Shown piece after piece: positions 1-5,336 of a DNA stretch of 6,236 nt. The stretch comes from Hydrogenophaga sp. (GTDB lineage: Bacteria; Pseudomonadota; Gammaproteobacteria; Burkholderiales; Burkholderiaceae_C). The position numbers and the translations under genes were made by a program. Each line of letters begins with the position of its first letter. Within the stretch, counting starts at the first letter, position 1. The notes under the pieces were generated by a model. That model had not been told where the DNA came from. It worked only from the letters and a program-made list of their open reading frames with translations, and ran no database searches. The DNA lies in assembly GCA_020047875.1 (NCBI GenBank), contig JAIFNE010000140.1, positions 1 through 6,236 on the forward strand. Direction: 5' to 3'.

Positions 1-916
1 TCTCTACAAACAGCGACACCGAAGCCAGGCCATCCGAAAACACCCACTGCATGGACGCCGGCTCCAGCCCGCCCGGCGAGCCGCGGGTATGGCAACTCAT
101 GGACGCAAACCCGGGAACCGCTTCCTTCAGGCGCCAGCCCTCGGCCTCAGCGGTGGTTTTCTTCATCGCGGGCTTTTGAACCTCGTAGCCGCGTGTGTCA
201 GTCATCTGACGCTTGAGCGATTCCATCCGCACCGGCGCATTCAGCTGCAGTTCCGAAAACGCCATCTGCTCCAACACCGAACCCTGTTCACCCAGGGTTT
301 GCATCTTCACCACGAGGCCTGTTTTCTGCTCGGCCCAGATGCGGTAGCCGAAGCGCAGCGCGTCGCGCGGCACGATCTCCAGACGATCGGTCAGGTGACC
401 AGCCACACGATCTGTGCCGGTCTCACGCACGTCGTAGTGCTCGGGAATGGCATTGCTCGGCGTGCGCAAGAACGCCGGGAACAGGCCCAGCGATTCGCGC
501 TTTTCGACCCAGGCGGTTTTGGAGTCCGGGGCAAACGTGATCACGTCGCTGTTGCGGCGAATGGTCGTGCGCGGCGCGCCGGTGAGCGTTTCCACGCGCT
601 CCATCTGCTGCACGCCATCACACACGTGCCAGATGCGGGAGGCCGACATATGGGTCCCGGCCGTCACCACCAGCGTGCCCTGGTAAGCCCGCTGGTGCGA
701 CGCTTCGTGCATGCGCGAAAGCCAATCGGTCAGGCTGCGCGATGCTGGCTTCTCGCCCGCTGCGCTCTGCGCCAGCCCCAGCGTGGGCAGGCTGGCGCAC
801 ACCGCCAGCAAGCACGCGCCGACCCAGCGGGGCAGGCGTCTGGGCAAGGTCTCAGCCAGTGGCGTGGGGCCAAGGCGAGCCGAACGAAAGGTTGGCTGGC
901 TCCGAAAGGCTGTCAT
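1..916 (-). CDS. rseB: RseB/MucB, periplasmic regulator of the sigma-E anti-sigma factor (3' end outside window)
   Basis: This frame is open from an ATG at 916 to the left edge, giving 305 residues with no stop. RseB is known to bind the periplasmic part of RseA, shielding it from proteolysis until lipid or outer-membrane stress signals arrive. Residues 30-49 form a hydrophobic signal peptide after several arginines, with likely cleavage near LGLA/QS. The n-region of about 30 residues is long. Residues 60-230 match the LolA-like lipid-sensing domain, including SRIWHVCDGVQQMERVE (93-109), LTGAPRTTIRRN (111-122) and FGYRIWAEQKTGLVVKMQTL (189-208). The start of the smaller C-terminal domain is visible from about 261 (WRLKEAVPGF). 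E. coli RseB has about 318 residues, so a few dozen are missing here. The start lies 5 bases after the rseA stop with no clear Shine-Dalgarno sequence, which suggests translational coupling. A start further downstream is possible. Family and context agree well. Confidence 0.9.
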   Translation of the reverse strand, partial: MTAFRSQPTFRSARLGPTPLAETLPRRLPRWVGACLLAVCASLPTLGLAQSAAGEKPASRSLTDWLSRMHEASHQRAYQGTLVVTAGTHMSASRIWHVCDGVQQMERVETLTGAPRTTIRRNSDVITFAPDSKTAWVEKRESLGLFPAFLRTPSNAIPEHYDVRETGTDRVAGHLTDRLEIVPRDALRFGYRIWAEQKTGLVVKMQTLGEQGSVLEQMAFSELQLNAPVRMESLKRQMTDTRGYEVQKPAMKKTTAEAEGWRLKEAVPGFASMSCHTRGSPGGLEPASMQWVFSDGLASVSLFVE

Positions 917-921
917 GGTTT

Positions 922-1581
922 TCAACGGGCGTCGGGATCGTAGGTGGCGTTGCGCAGGAAGCCCGCTGGCATCTGCAGTGCCGACACGCCGCCATGCTGG
1001 CGATGCTCGGCCATCAGGGCTTCGAGGCCGGCGTCTCGGATCAACACGCCCTGGCTGGTGTTGACCACCACCGGCGCGGCCGCTGCCACCGCCGCCGAGG
1101 TGGCTGGCGCCGGCTGAGACAGCGCCAGCTGGGGCGACGCGGCGCCAACGCCCGAGCCACCAGGCCCGGCGCCCAGCAGGGTCCAGCTCACCGCCATCAC
1201 GGCTGCCAGCGAGGCCAGTCCGGCCACCAGCTTCCAGCGAAACACCGAGTCGTTGGCTGCCGGTGCGCGCACCGTCAGCGCCGCCGGGGCGGTGGCAAGC
1301 GCCACGGGTGCAGCAGCGGCCCAGGGCGCCGGCGCTTCCTCGCACAATCGGGCCTGCAGGCCCGTCAGGAAGGCCGATGGCGCATCGATTGCCGAGGGCA
1401 ACTGCCCGCGCAACGATTCGCCAATCAGCTGATACGCGCGACCACGCTCGGCCACCTCGAGTTCCGCTTCGCTCAACTCATCATCGAACAGGGCGCAGAC
1501 CAGCAGGTCTTCGCGTGTGGCCTGGGGCGACTGCGCCAACTCAGGGAGCGGCTTCGCCCGGGAAATGTGTTCTGCGTTCAT
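922..1581 (-). CDS. rseA: RseA/MucA-type anti-sigma-E factor, single-pass inner-membrane protein
   Basis: This 219-residue protein is the anti-sigma factor that holds sigma-E at the inner membrane and is removed by regulated proteolysis under envelope stress. Residues 22-60 (REDLLVCALFDDELSEAELE, then YQLIGESLRG) form the cytoplasmic sigma-binding domain. A proline/alanine-rich linker follows. One membrane helix spans about 117-138, and the rest is periplasmic. The conserved C-terminal part (IRDAGLEALMAEHRQHGG, then LQMPAGFLRNATYDP) is the segment that resembles RseA/MucA homologues where RseB binds. The frame is open further upstream, but the ATG at 1581 is chosen because it has an AGGA ribosome binding site 7 bases before it and begins just ahead of the conserved domain. 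It sits between rpoE and rseB as usual. The gene looks intact, although its sigma partner is frameshifted. Confidence 0.93.
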   Translation of the reverse strand: MNAEHISRAKPLPELAQSPQATREDLLVCALFDDELSEAELEVAERGRAYQLIGESLRGQLPSAIDAPSAFLTGLQARLCEEAPAPWAAAAPVALATAPAALTVRAPAANDSVFRWKLVAGLASLAAVMAVSWTLLGAGPGGSGVGAASPQLALSQPAPATSAAVAAAAPVVVNTSQGVLIRDAGLEALMAEHRQHGGVSALQMPAGFLRNATYDPDAR

Positions 1582-1588
1582 GTCCTGT

Positions 1589-1592
1589 TCCT
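1589..1592 (-). promoter_or_regulatory. Ribosome binding site that fixes the rseA start
   Basis: AGGA lies 7 bases before the rseA ATG at 1581. A second AGGA, 1 base from the ATG, is too close to serve. This favours the 219-residue protein over a longer one using the open frame upstream, whose extra residues do not look like family sequence. Confidence 0.6.
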
Positions 1593-1677
1593 GACTCACT
1601 GCACGGCCTGCCGGCCCCTGTTCCAACGTGTCCGAAGCGTCCCCTGGCGATGGTGCGGCTGGGTGATGCTGGCTGTT

Positions 1678-1688
1678 GTGCCTGGCAC
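1678..1688 (-). repeat. Short perfect inverted repeat right after the rpoE stop codon
   Basis: The sequence GTGCCAGGCAC begins at the base after the rpoE TGA and consists of two 5-base arms around one central base. No T run follows, so it is unlikely to be a terminator. It lies in the 107-base rpoE-rseA gap (1582-1688), in which I see no other gene or clear promoter. Its function is unknown and it may be chance in GC-rich DNA. Confidence 0.3.
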
Positions 1689-2310
1689 TCACCACCGCTT
1701 GCCCGATTGACGATCCAGCATCGGCTTGATGCGGTTGGAGATCGCCTCGCGGGCGCGAAAAATCCGCGAACGCACCGTGCCGATCGGGCACTCCAGCGCC
1801 TGCGCCACCTCTTCGTAACTCAACCCTTCAATTTCCCGCAGCGTGATCGCCATGCGCAACTCTTCGGGAAGATCGTCCATGGCGGCCATCACCGCCTGGG
1901 CAATCTCTTTGCTGGCCAACAGCGCGTCGGGCGTTGCCTCGTCTGAAGCGCCCGAACTTAGTTCGCGTTCCCACGCGGAAGTTTCATCGTCGTCGCCCGA
2001 GCGGATCGCGCTTGAGTTCCAGCAGTTGCTTCTTGGCGGTGTTGACCGCGATCCGGTACAGCCAGGTATAGAACTGCGCATCCCCCCGAAACTGACCCAG
2101 CGCGCGGTAGGCCCGAATGAACGTTTCCTGGGCGATGTCGGGCACCAGATCGACGTCGCGCACCATGCGGCCGATCAGCCGCTCCACGCGCCGCTGGTAC
2201 TTGATGACCAGCAACTCAAACGCCTTTTGCTCCCCTGCCAGCGTGCGCTGCACGAGCATCACGTCACTGTCGGGCGGCGGCGGAGCGATGTGGTCTTCTT
2301 CGGGTGTCAT
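1689..2310 (-). pseudogene. rpoE: RpoE, ECF sigma factor (sigma-E/AlgU type), split by a frameshift
   Basis: The intact gene would encode the envelope-stress sigma factor that directs RNA polymerase to sigma-E promoters. From the ATG at 2310, frame 1 gives the sigma-2 domain (about residues 29-98): FELLVIKYQRRVERLIGRMV, DIAQETFIRAYRAL and FYTWLYRIAVNTAKK, the region that melts and reads the -10 element. This frame runs to KRDPLGRRR and stops at TGA 1984-1986, making 108 residues. The sequence resumes in the +1 frame as RSGDDDETSAWERELSS and continues through the sigma-4 helix-turn-helix (LSYEEVAQALECPIGTVRSR), ending GKRW at 1689. Both halves are well conserved, so the break looks recent or artefactual. 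Joined at the break they give about 206 residues, slightly short of the length I recall for relatives. There is no convincing ribosome binding site before 2310. As written, the product lacks sigma-4 and should not recognise -35 elements. Restart codons exist in the second frame (for example ATG at 1889), but none has a good site before it. Confidence 0.88.
1998..2007 (-). other. rpoE: Frameshift junction inside rpoE
   Basis: Frame 1 reads GAT CCG CTC GGG (D-P-L-G) and the resumed frame reads CGC TCG GGC GAC (R-S-G-D), overlapping at CGCTCG (1998-2003). Close relatives, as I recall them, have roughly KRDP-L-VSESAL-RSGDDDDET here. In such a sequence CGCTCG could occur twice, once across P-L-V and once as R-S. 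Losing one copy and the DNA between them would remove 23 bases and give exactly this junction. A single extra base would produce the same change of frame. The frame change is seen directly; the mechanism is inferred. Confidence 0.7.
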
Positions 2311-2319
2311 GCGCGCGGG

Positions 2320-2325
2320 AATATA
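2320..2325 (-). promoter_or_regulatory. Weak candidate -10 element just before rpoE
   Basis: TATATT matches 5 of 6 bases of the TATAAT consensus and ends 9 bases before the rpoE ATG. Nothing resembling a -35 element sits 17 bases upstream, and there is no extended -10 TG in the right place. If used, it would give an mRNA with almost no leader, which would fit the absence of a Shine-Dalgarno sequence. It stands out as an AT-rich patch in GC-rich DNA, but the evidence is thin. Confidence 0.2.
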
Positions 2326-2356
2326 ACGCAGGACACAGCCCGGCTCCGGACCCAGG

Positions 2357-2812
2357 TCAGGCGCAGGCCCGCTGCAGCGCTCGCCGCAAGTCGAGCCAGC
2401 GCGCCGGATCGCGGGCCCGCTGCACCCAGACCCAACGCGGTACCGACGGCGCCGCGCGCAGCCGCAGCAACATCAGCCCTTGCAGATCGAGCGAAGACGC
2501 CAGCCCGGCCACCGGCTGCGGCGCCATCGACACCCCATCGATCCAGAACCACGCGCCCGTCTCCAAGCCCTGAACGCCGGTGGCCTGGGCATCCCAGCGA
2601 AGCTGGCCAACGGGCATATTCCACCAGGCATGCAGAGCCCAGGCCAGCCAGACCAGCGCGCCCGCCAGCATGGCCAGCCACAAGCGCCCGTCCACACCAG
2701 AGCCGCGCCAGGCCCACAACGACATGGCCACGAGTGCAGCCAGCACGAGGAGACACTGCGCGTGAAAAGCACAACGCCCCACCGGGTATGTCACCGACGG
2801 GGCGTTGCGCAT
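2357..2812 (-). CDS. Small two-helix membrane protein resembling the YgfX/CptA family
   Basis: This 151-residue protein has a short cytoplasmic N-terminus, two likely membrane helices (about 17-36 and 43-64, Trp/Leu/Ala-rich) and a soluble C-terminal domain. The pattern GLMLLRLR, then WVWV, then RDPARWLDLRRALQ (residues 112-147) resembles the end of E. coli YgfX as I remember it (MMLRLR, LWLA, EAEWRDLRRIL), and the two-helix layout and length match as well. YgfX (CptA) is described as an inner-membrane protein paired with SdhE, reported both as a toxin affecting cell-shape proteins and in a flavinylation context. No sdhE is visible here. The gene lies between fabF (34-base gap) and rpoE (46-base gap). 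The ATG at 2812 lacks a clear ribosome binding site and falls at the edge of a strong hairpin. The next in-frame ATG (residue 30) would destroy the first helix. Coding status is likely; the family assignment is moderate and the function unknown. Confidence 0.72.
   Translation of the reverse strand: MRNAPSVTYPVGRCAFHAQCLLVLAALVAMSLWAWRGSGVDGRLWLAMLAGALVWLAWALHAWWNMPVGQLRWDAQATGVQGLETGAWFWIDGVSMAPQPVAGLASSLDLQGLMLLRLRAAPSVPRWVWVQRARDPARWLDLRRALQRACA
2765..2810 (-). terminator. Strong intrinsic-terminator-like hairpin after fabF, overlapping the next gene's start
   Basis: In transcript direction, arm GCGCAACGCCCC (2799-2810) pairs with GGGGCGTTGTGC (2769-2780). This gives 12 pairs with one G-U. 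The 18-base loop can add five inner pairs, two of them wobble. TTTT follows at once (2765-2768). The hairpin begins 36 bases after the fabF stop, a suitable place to end fatty-acid-cluster transcription. The T run is short, so termination may be partial. It also lies within codons 1-15 of the YgfX-like gene, and the first stem base is the G of that ATG. Confidence 0.7.
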
Positions 2813-2846
2813 GGCGGGCTATTGGTGTGGGCACCCGTGCGCTGGC

Positions 2847-4091
2847 TCAGACACGCCGGAACAGCAAGGAACCGTTGGTGCCACCAAAACCGAAGTTGTT
2901 CTTCAGCGCCACATCGATCTTCATGTCACGCGCCACGTTGGCGCAGTAATCAAGATCACACTCAGGATCCTGATTGAAGATGTTGATGGTGGGCGGGCTC
3001 TTCTGGTGGTGCACCGCCAGCACGGTGAACACGCTCTCGATCCCGCCCGCGCCGCCGAGCAGGTGCCCGGTCATCGACTTGGTGGAGTTCACCACCACCT
3101 TGTGCGCGTGCTCGCCGAGCGCTGCCTTGATGGCATGGGTTTCATTCACGTCGCCCAGCGGGGTCGAGGTGCCGTGTGCGTTGAGGTAATGCACCGCGTC
3201 GGCGTTCAGGCCGGCGTTGCGCAGGGCGTTCAGCATGGCGCGGCGCGGGCCGTCCATGCTGGGTGCGGTCATGTGACCCGCGTCCGCGCTCATGCCGTAG
3301 CCCGCCAGCTCGGCGTAAATCCGGGCGCCGCGGGCGCTGGCGTGCTCGTAAGACTCGAGCACCATCACACCGGCGCCTTCACCCAGCACGAAACCATCGC
3401 GGTCTTTGTCCCAAGGCCGCGAGGCGGTGGCGGGATCGTCGTTGCGGGTGGACAGTGCGCGCATGGAAGCAAACCCACCAACGCCCAGCGGCGACACGGT
3501 GGCCTCGGCGCCGCCGGCAATCACCACGTCGGCATCGCCGTATTCGATCTTGCGCGCCGCCTCGCCTATGCAATGCAGGCCAGTGGTGCAGGCCGTCACC
3601 ACCGCCAGGTTCGGGCCCTTGAAGCCGTAGCGCATCGAAACATGGCCAGCAATCATGTTGATGATCGAAGCCGGCACGAAAAATGGCGAGATGCGGCGCG
3701 GTCCACGCGCCACGTACTCGGCGTGGGTGGCTTCGATCAGCGGCAAGCCACCAATGCCCGAACCGATGATGCAGGCCACGCGGTGCGAAGCCTCTTCCCC
3801 CAGGTCGTCGCCCACCGGCAAGCCGGCATCGGTCACCGCCTGGTGGGCCGCTGCAATGCCGTAATGGATGAAGGTGTCCATAGCGCGCGCTTCCTTGGCG
3901 CTGATGTACGACTCCAGGTTCAGATTCTTGACCTCACCCGCGATCTGGCAAGAGAACGCTGAGGGATCAAATTTGGTGATGCGGTCAATCCCCGAACGCC
4001 CGGCCAGAAGATTGTTCCAGGCCTCGTTCACCGTATTGCCCACTGGGCTCACGCAGCCCAGACCGGTCACCACTACACGACGACGACTCAT
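2847..4091 (-). CDS. fabF: Beta-ketoacyl-ACP synthase II (FabF)
   Basis: FabF condenses malonyl-AcpP with acyl-AcpP in the elongation step of type II fatty acid synthesis in the cytoplasm. In E. coli it makes cis-vaccenate from palmitoleate in response to temperature. The 414-residue length is standard for the family. The catalytic triad is present: Cys168 in VTACTTG, His306 in NAHGTSTPLGD and His343 in KSMTGHLLGGAGG, with Lys338 also conserved. The glycine-rich GFGGTNGSL motif (401-409) near the C-terminus includes the gatekeeper phenylalanine (Phe402). The N-terminus MSRRRVVVTGLGCVSPVG is typical. A TTG immediately precedes the ATG, but AGGGG (4098-4102) is 6 bases from the ATG and only 3 from the TTG, so the ATG at 4091 is preferred. 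It follows acpP by 116 bases, which is the usual neighbour order. Confidence 0.97.
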   Translation of the reverse strand: MSRRRVVVTGLGCVSPVGNTVNEAWNNLLAGRSGIDRITKFDPSAFSCQIAGEVKNLNLESYISAKEARAMDTFIHYGIAAAHQAVTDAGLPVGDDLGEEASHRVACIIGSGIGGLPLIEATHAEYVARGPRRISPFFVPASIINMIAGHVSMRYGFKGPNLAVVTACTTGLHCIGEAARKIEYGDADVVIAGGAEATVSPLGVGGFASMRALSTRNDDPATASRPWDKDRDGFVLGEGAGVMVLESYEHASARGARIYAELAGYGMSADAGHMTAPSMDGPRRAMLNALRNAGLNADAVHYLNAHGTSTPLGDVNETHAIKAALGEHAHKVVVNSTKSMTGHLLGGAGGIESVFTVLAVHHQKSPPTINIFNQDPECDLDYCANVARDMKIDVALKNNFGFGGTNGSLLFRRV

Positions 4092-4097
4092 CAATAA

Positions 4098-4122
4098 CCC
4101 CTATCCGCCGCCACAAAGGCGG
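4098..4122 (-). promoter_or_regulatory. fabF ribosome binding site with a hairpin directly upstream
   Basis: The acpP-fabF gap (4092-4207) contains a hairpin with arms CCGCC and GGCGG around TTTGT (4108-4122). Five bases after it comes AGGGG (4098-4102), which decides the fabF start. A second small element, CCCC-T-GGGG followed by TTTT (4147-4159), lies further upstream but its stem is too short for a convincing terminator. I see no good promoter in this gap. The hairpin may protect or expose the ribosome binding site or mark an RNA processing point, but nothing in the sequence decides this. Confidence 0.4.
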
Positions 4123-4207
4123 GGCAACTTGGCGCTGCATGTCAGGCAAAACCCCAGGGGCGCAGGTTGCACCGGCCGCAGGGTTTCGTGGCGAAGCATG
4201 GGCCTGG

Positions 4208-4447
4208 TCAGGCCTTCTGGTGCGTGGTCGCGTAATCGACGGCGTTTTGCACCGTGGTGATTTTCTCGGCGTCCTCATCCGGGATCTCGATACCGAATTC
4301 GTCTTCCAGTGCCATCACCAGCTCGACCGTGTCCAGCGAGTCAGCGCCGAGGTCGGCCACAAAGGCCTTTTCATTGGTCACCTGGCCCTCTTCCACGCCA
4401 AGTTGCTCGGCAATGATTTTCTTTACACGTGCTTCGATATCGCTCAT
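4208..4447 (-). CDS. acpP: Acyl carrier protein (AcpP)
   Basis: AcpP carries growing acyl chains on a 4'-phosphopantetheine arm between the enzymes of fatty acid synthesis, and also feeds phospholipid and lipid A synthesis. The 79-residue length matches the family. The modification site is Ser37 in GADSLDTVELVMALEDEF, the classic DSL motif. The protein is very acidic, with helices flanking this site as in E. coli AcpP. The start MSDIEARVKKIIAEQLGV is canonical, with an AGAGGGA ribosome binding site just before the ATG. The gene follows fabG by 113 bases, a gap that holds a likely dedicated promoter, and precedes fabF. A separate promoter fits the known need for far more AcpP than the other enzymes. 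Confidence 0.98.
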   Translation of the reverse strand: MSDIEARVKKIIAEQLGVEEGQVTNEKAFVADLGADSLDTVELVMALEDEFGIEIPDEDAEKITTVQNAVDYATTHQKA

Positions 4448-4469
4448 AAGTCCCTCTGAGGGTGGTTGG

Positions 4470-4498
4470 AATACAGGCCGTCATTTTAGCTGTGCCAA
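4470..4498 (-). promoter_or_regulatory. Candidate sigma-70 promoter for acpP
   Basis: In transcript direction, TTGGCA (4493-4498; 5 of 6 to the -35 consensus) is followed after exactly 17 bases by TGTATT (4470-4475; 4 of 6 to the -10 consensus). Transcription would begin near 4462-4463, leaving a leader of about 15 bases that contains the acpP ribosome binding site. In E. coli, acpP is also transcribed from promoters between fabG and acpP, which supports the assignment. No start-site data are visible here. Confidence 0.5.
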
Positions 4499-4528
4499 GG
4501 TGTTGCCCTGGCACCGCCCGCCGGGCGG
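4493..4528 (-). repeat. Two tandem hairpins between fabG and acpP
   Basis: Reading from fabG, the first hairpin has arms CCGCCC and GGGCGG around GGC (4514-4528). The second begins at the next base, with arms TGCCAGGG and CCTTGGCA around CAACA (4493-4513), eight pairs including one G-U. Neither is followed by a T run on this strand, so they are weak as terminators. They could slow or process the fabG read-through transcript. The distal arm of the second contains the -35 element of the acpP promoter candidate. Confidence 0.45.
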
Positions 4529-4560
4529 CTTTCTCAGCGGGATTCAAAAAGCCAAGTTGG

Positions 4561-5322
4561 TCAGGCCATGAACATGCCGCCGTTGACGTGCAGTTCCTGG
4601 CCGGTCACGTACGACGCTTGCGGACTGGCAAGGTAGGCGACCGCGTGGGCGATGTCGGCCGGTTTGCCCAGGTGTCCCAGCGGAATCTGCCCGAGCAGCG
4701 CCTTCTGCTGCTCTTCGGGCAGCGAGGCGGTCATGTCGGTTTCGATGAAACCAGGTGCCACACAGTTGACCGTGATGTTGCGGCTGCCCAGCTCACGAGC
4801 CAGGGCGCGCGTCATGCCCGCCACACCGGCCTTGGCCGCTGCGTAATTCGCCTGCCCCGGGTTGCCGGACGAACCCACCACGCTGGTGATGCTGATGATG
4901 CGGCCATAGCGCTGCTTCATCATGGGGCGGATCACCGCGCGGCTCATGCGGAAAACGGCCTTGAGGTTGGTGTCGAGCACCGCGTCCCAGTCGTCGTCTT
5001 TCAGGCGCATGGCCAGCATGTCGCGCGTGATGCCGGCGTTGTTCACCAGCACCTGCAGGCCGCCGTGAGCCTGGATGATCTCGTCAATCAACCCGTCGCC
5101 CGCTGCCGCTTCATTCACATTCAGCCGCACCCCGCGGCAAGCCTGCTCCGCACCCGCCACCGCGCGCAGGGTCTGGGTGATGCGGGCGGCGCCCTCGTCG
5201 CTGGTGGCGGTACCGATCACGATCAGGCCGCGGGCGGCCAGCTCGTGGGCAATGGCGGCGCCGATACCGCGCGAAGCGCCGGTGACCAGGGCCACCTGGC
5301 CAGCAAATTTTGTCTCAGACAT
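4561..5322 (-). CDS. fabG: 3-oxoacyl-ACP reductase (FabG)
   Basis: FabG reduces 3-ketoacyl-AcpP to 3-hydroxyacyl-AcpP with NADPH, the first reduction of each fatty acid elongation cycle. It is a short-chain dehydrogenase with a Rossmann fold. The cofactor motif TGASRGIG is at 14-21 and NNAG at 94-97. The catalytic tetrad is Asn119, Ser147, Tyr160 and Lys164 (in NYAAAKAG). The C-terminal GQELHVNGGMFMA is typical of true FabG proteins. The frame is open upstream into fabD, but the ATG at 5322 gives the family-typical N-terminus (MSETKFAGQVALVTGASRG) and has GGAG 6 bases before it, giving 253 residues against about 244 in E. coli. It starts 14 bases after fabD, so the two are almost certainly cotranscribed. 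Confidence 0.97.
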   Translation of the reverse strand: MSETKFAGQVALVTGASRGIGAAIAHELAARGLIVIGTATSDEGAARITQTLRAVAGAEQACRGVRLNVNEAAAGDGLIDEIIQAHGGLQVLVNNAGITRDMLAMRLKDDDWDAVLDTNLKAVFRMSRAVIRPMMKQRYGRIISITSVVGSSGNPGQANYAAAKAGVAGMTRALARELGSRNITVNCVAPGFIETDMTASLPEEQQKALLGQIPLGHLGKPADIAHAVAYLASPQASYVTGQELHVNGGMFMA

Positions 5323-5336
5323 GAAAATCTCCGGGC

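Noticed and set aside
742..1710. A 322-codon plus-strand open frame opposite rseA
   Set aside because: It shows low-complexity Arg/Gly/His composition and lies wholly opposite rseB, rseA and the end of rpoE, which have clear family motifs.
1582..1791. The in-frame upstream extension of rseA, adding 70 codons
   Set aside because: It overlaps rpoE in another frame, its residues do not look like family sequence, and the ATG at 1581 has a good ribosome binding site.
1984..2003. Programmed +1 frameshifting as the explanation for the rpoE break
   Set aside because: There is no rare-codon or stop-adjacent slippery site like that of prfB at the point of overlap, no stimulatory structure that I can see, and family members I recall encode this sigma factor in one frame. 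A deletion or sequence error explains it more simply.
2805..3962. A 385-codon plus-strand open frame opposite fabF
   Set aside because: It is antisense to a gene with complete catalytic motifs, its translation is His/Arg/Ala/Val-rich without recognisable domains, and long antisense frames are common in GC-rich coding DNA.
4448..4465. Palindrome CCCTC-A-GAGGG over the acpP ribosome binding site as a regulatory hairpin
   Set aside because: A one-base loop cannot form, and the remaining stem of about four pairs is too weak to matter clearly.
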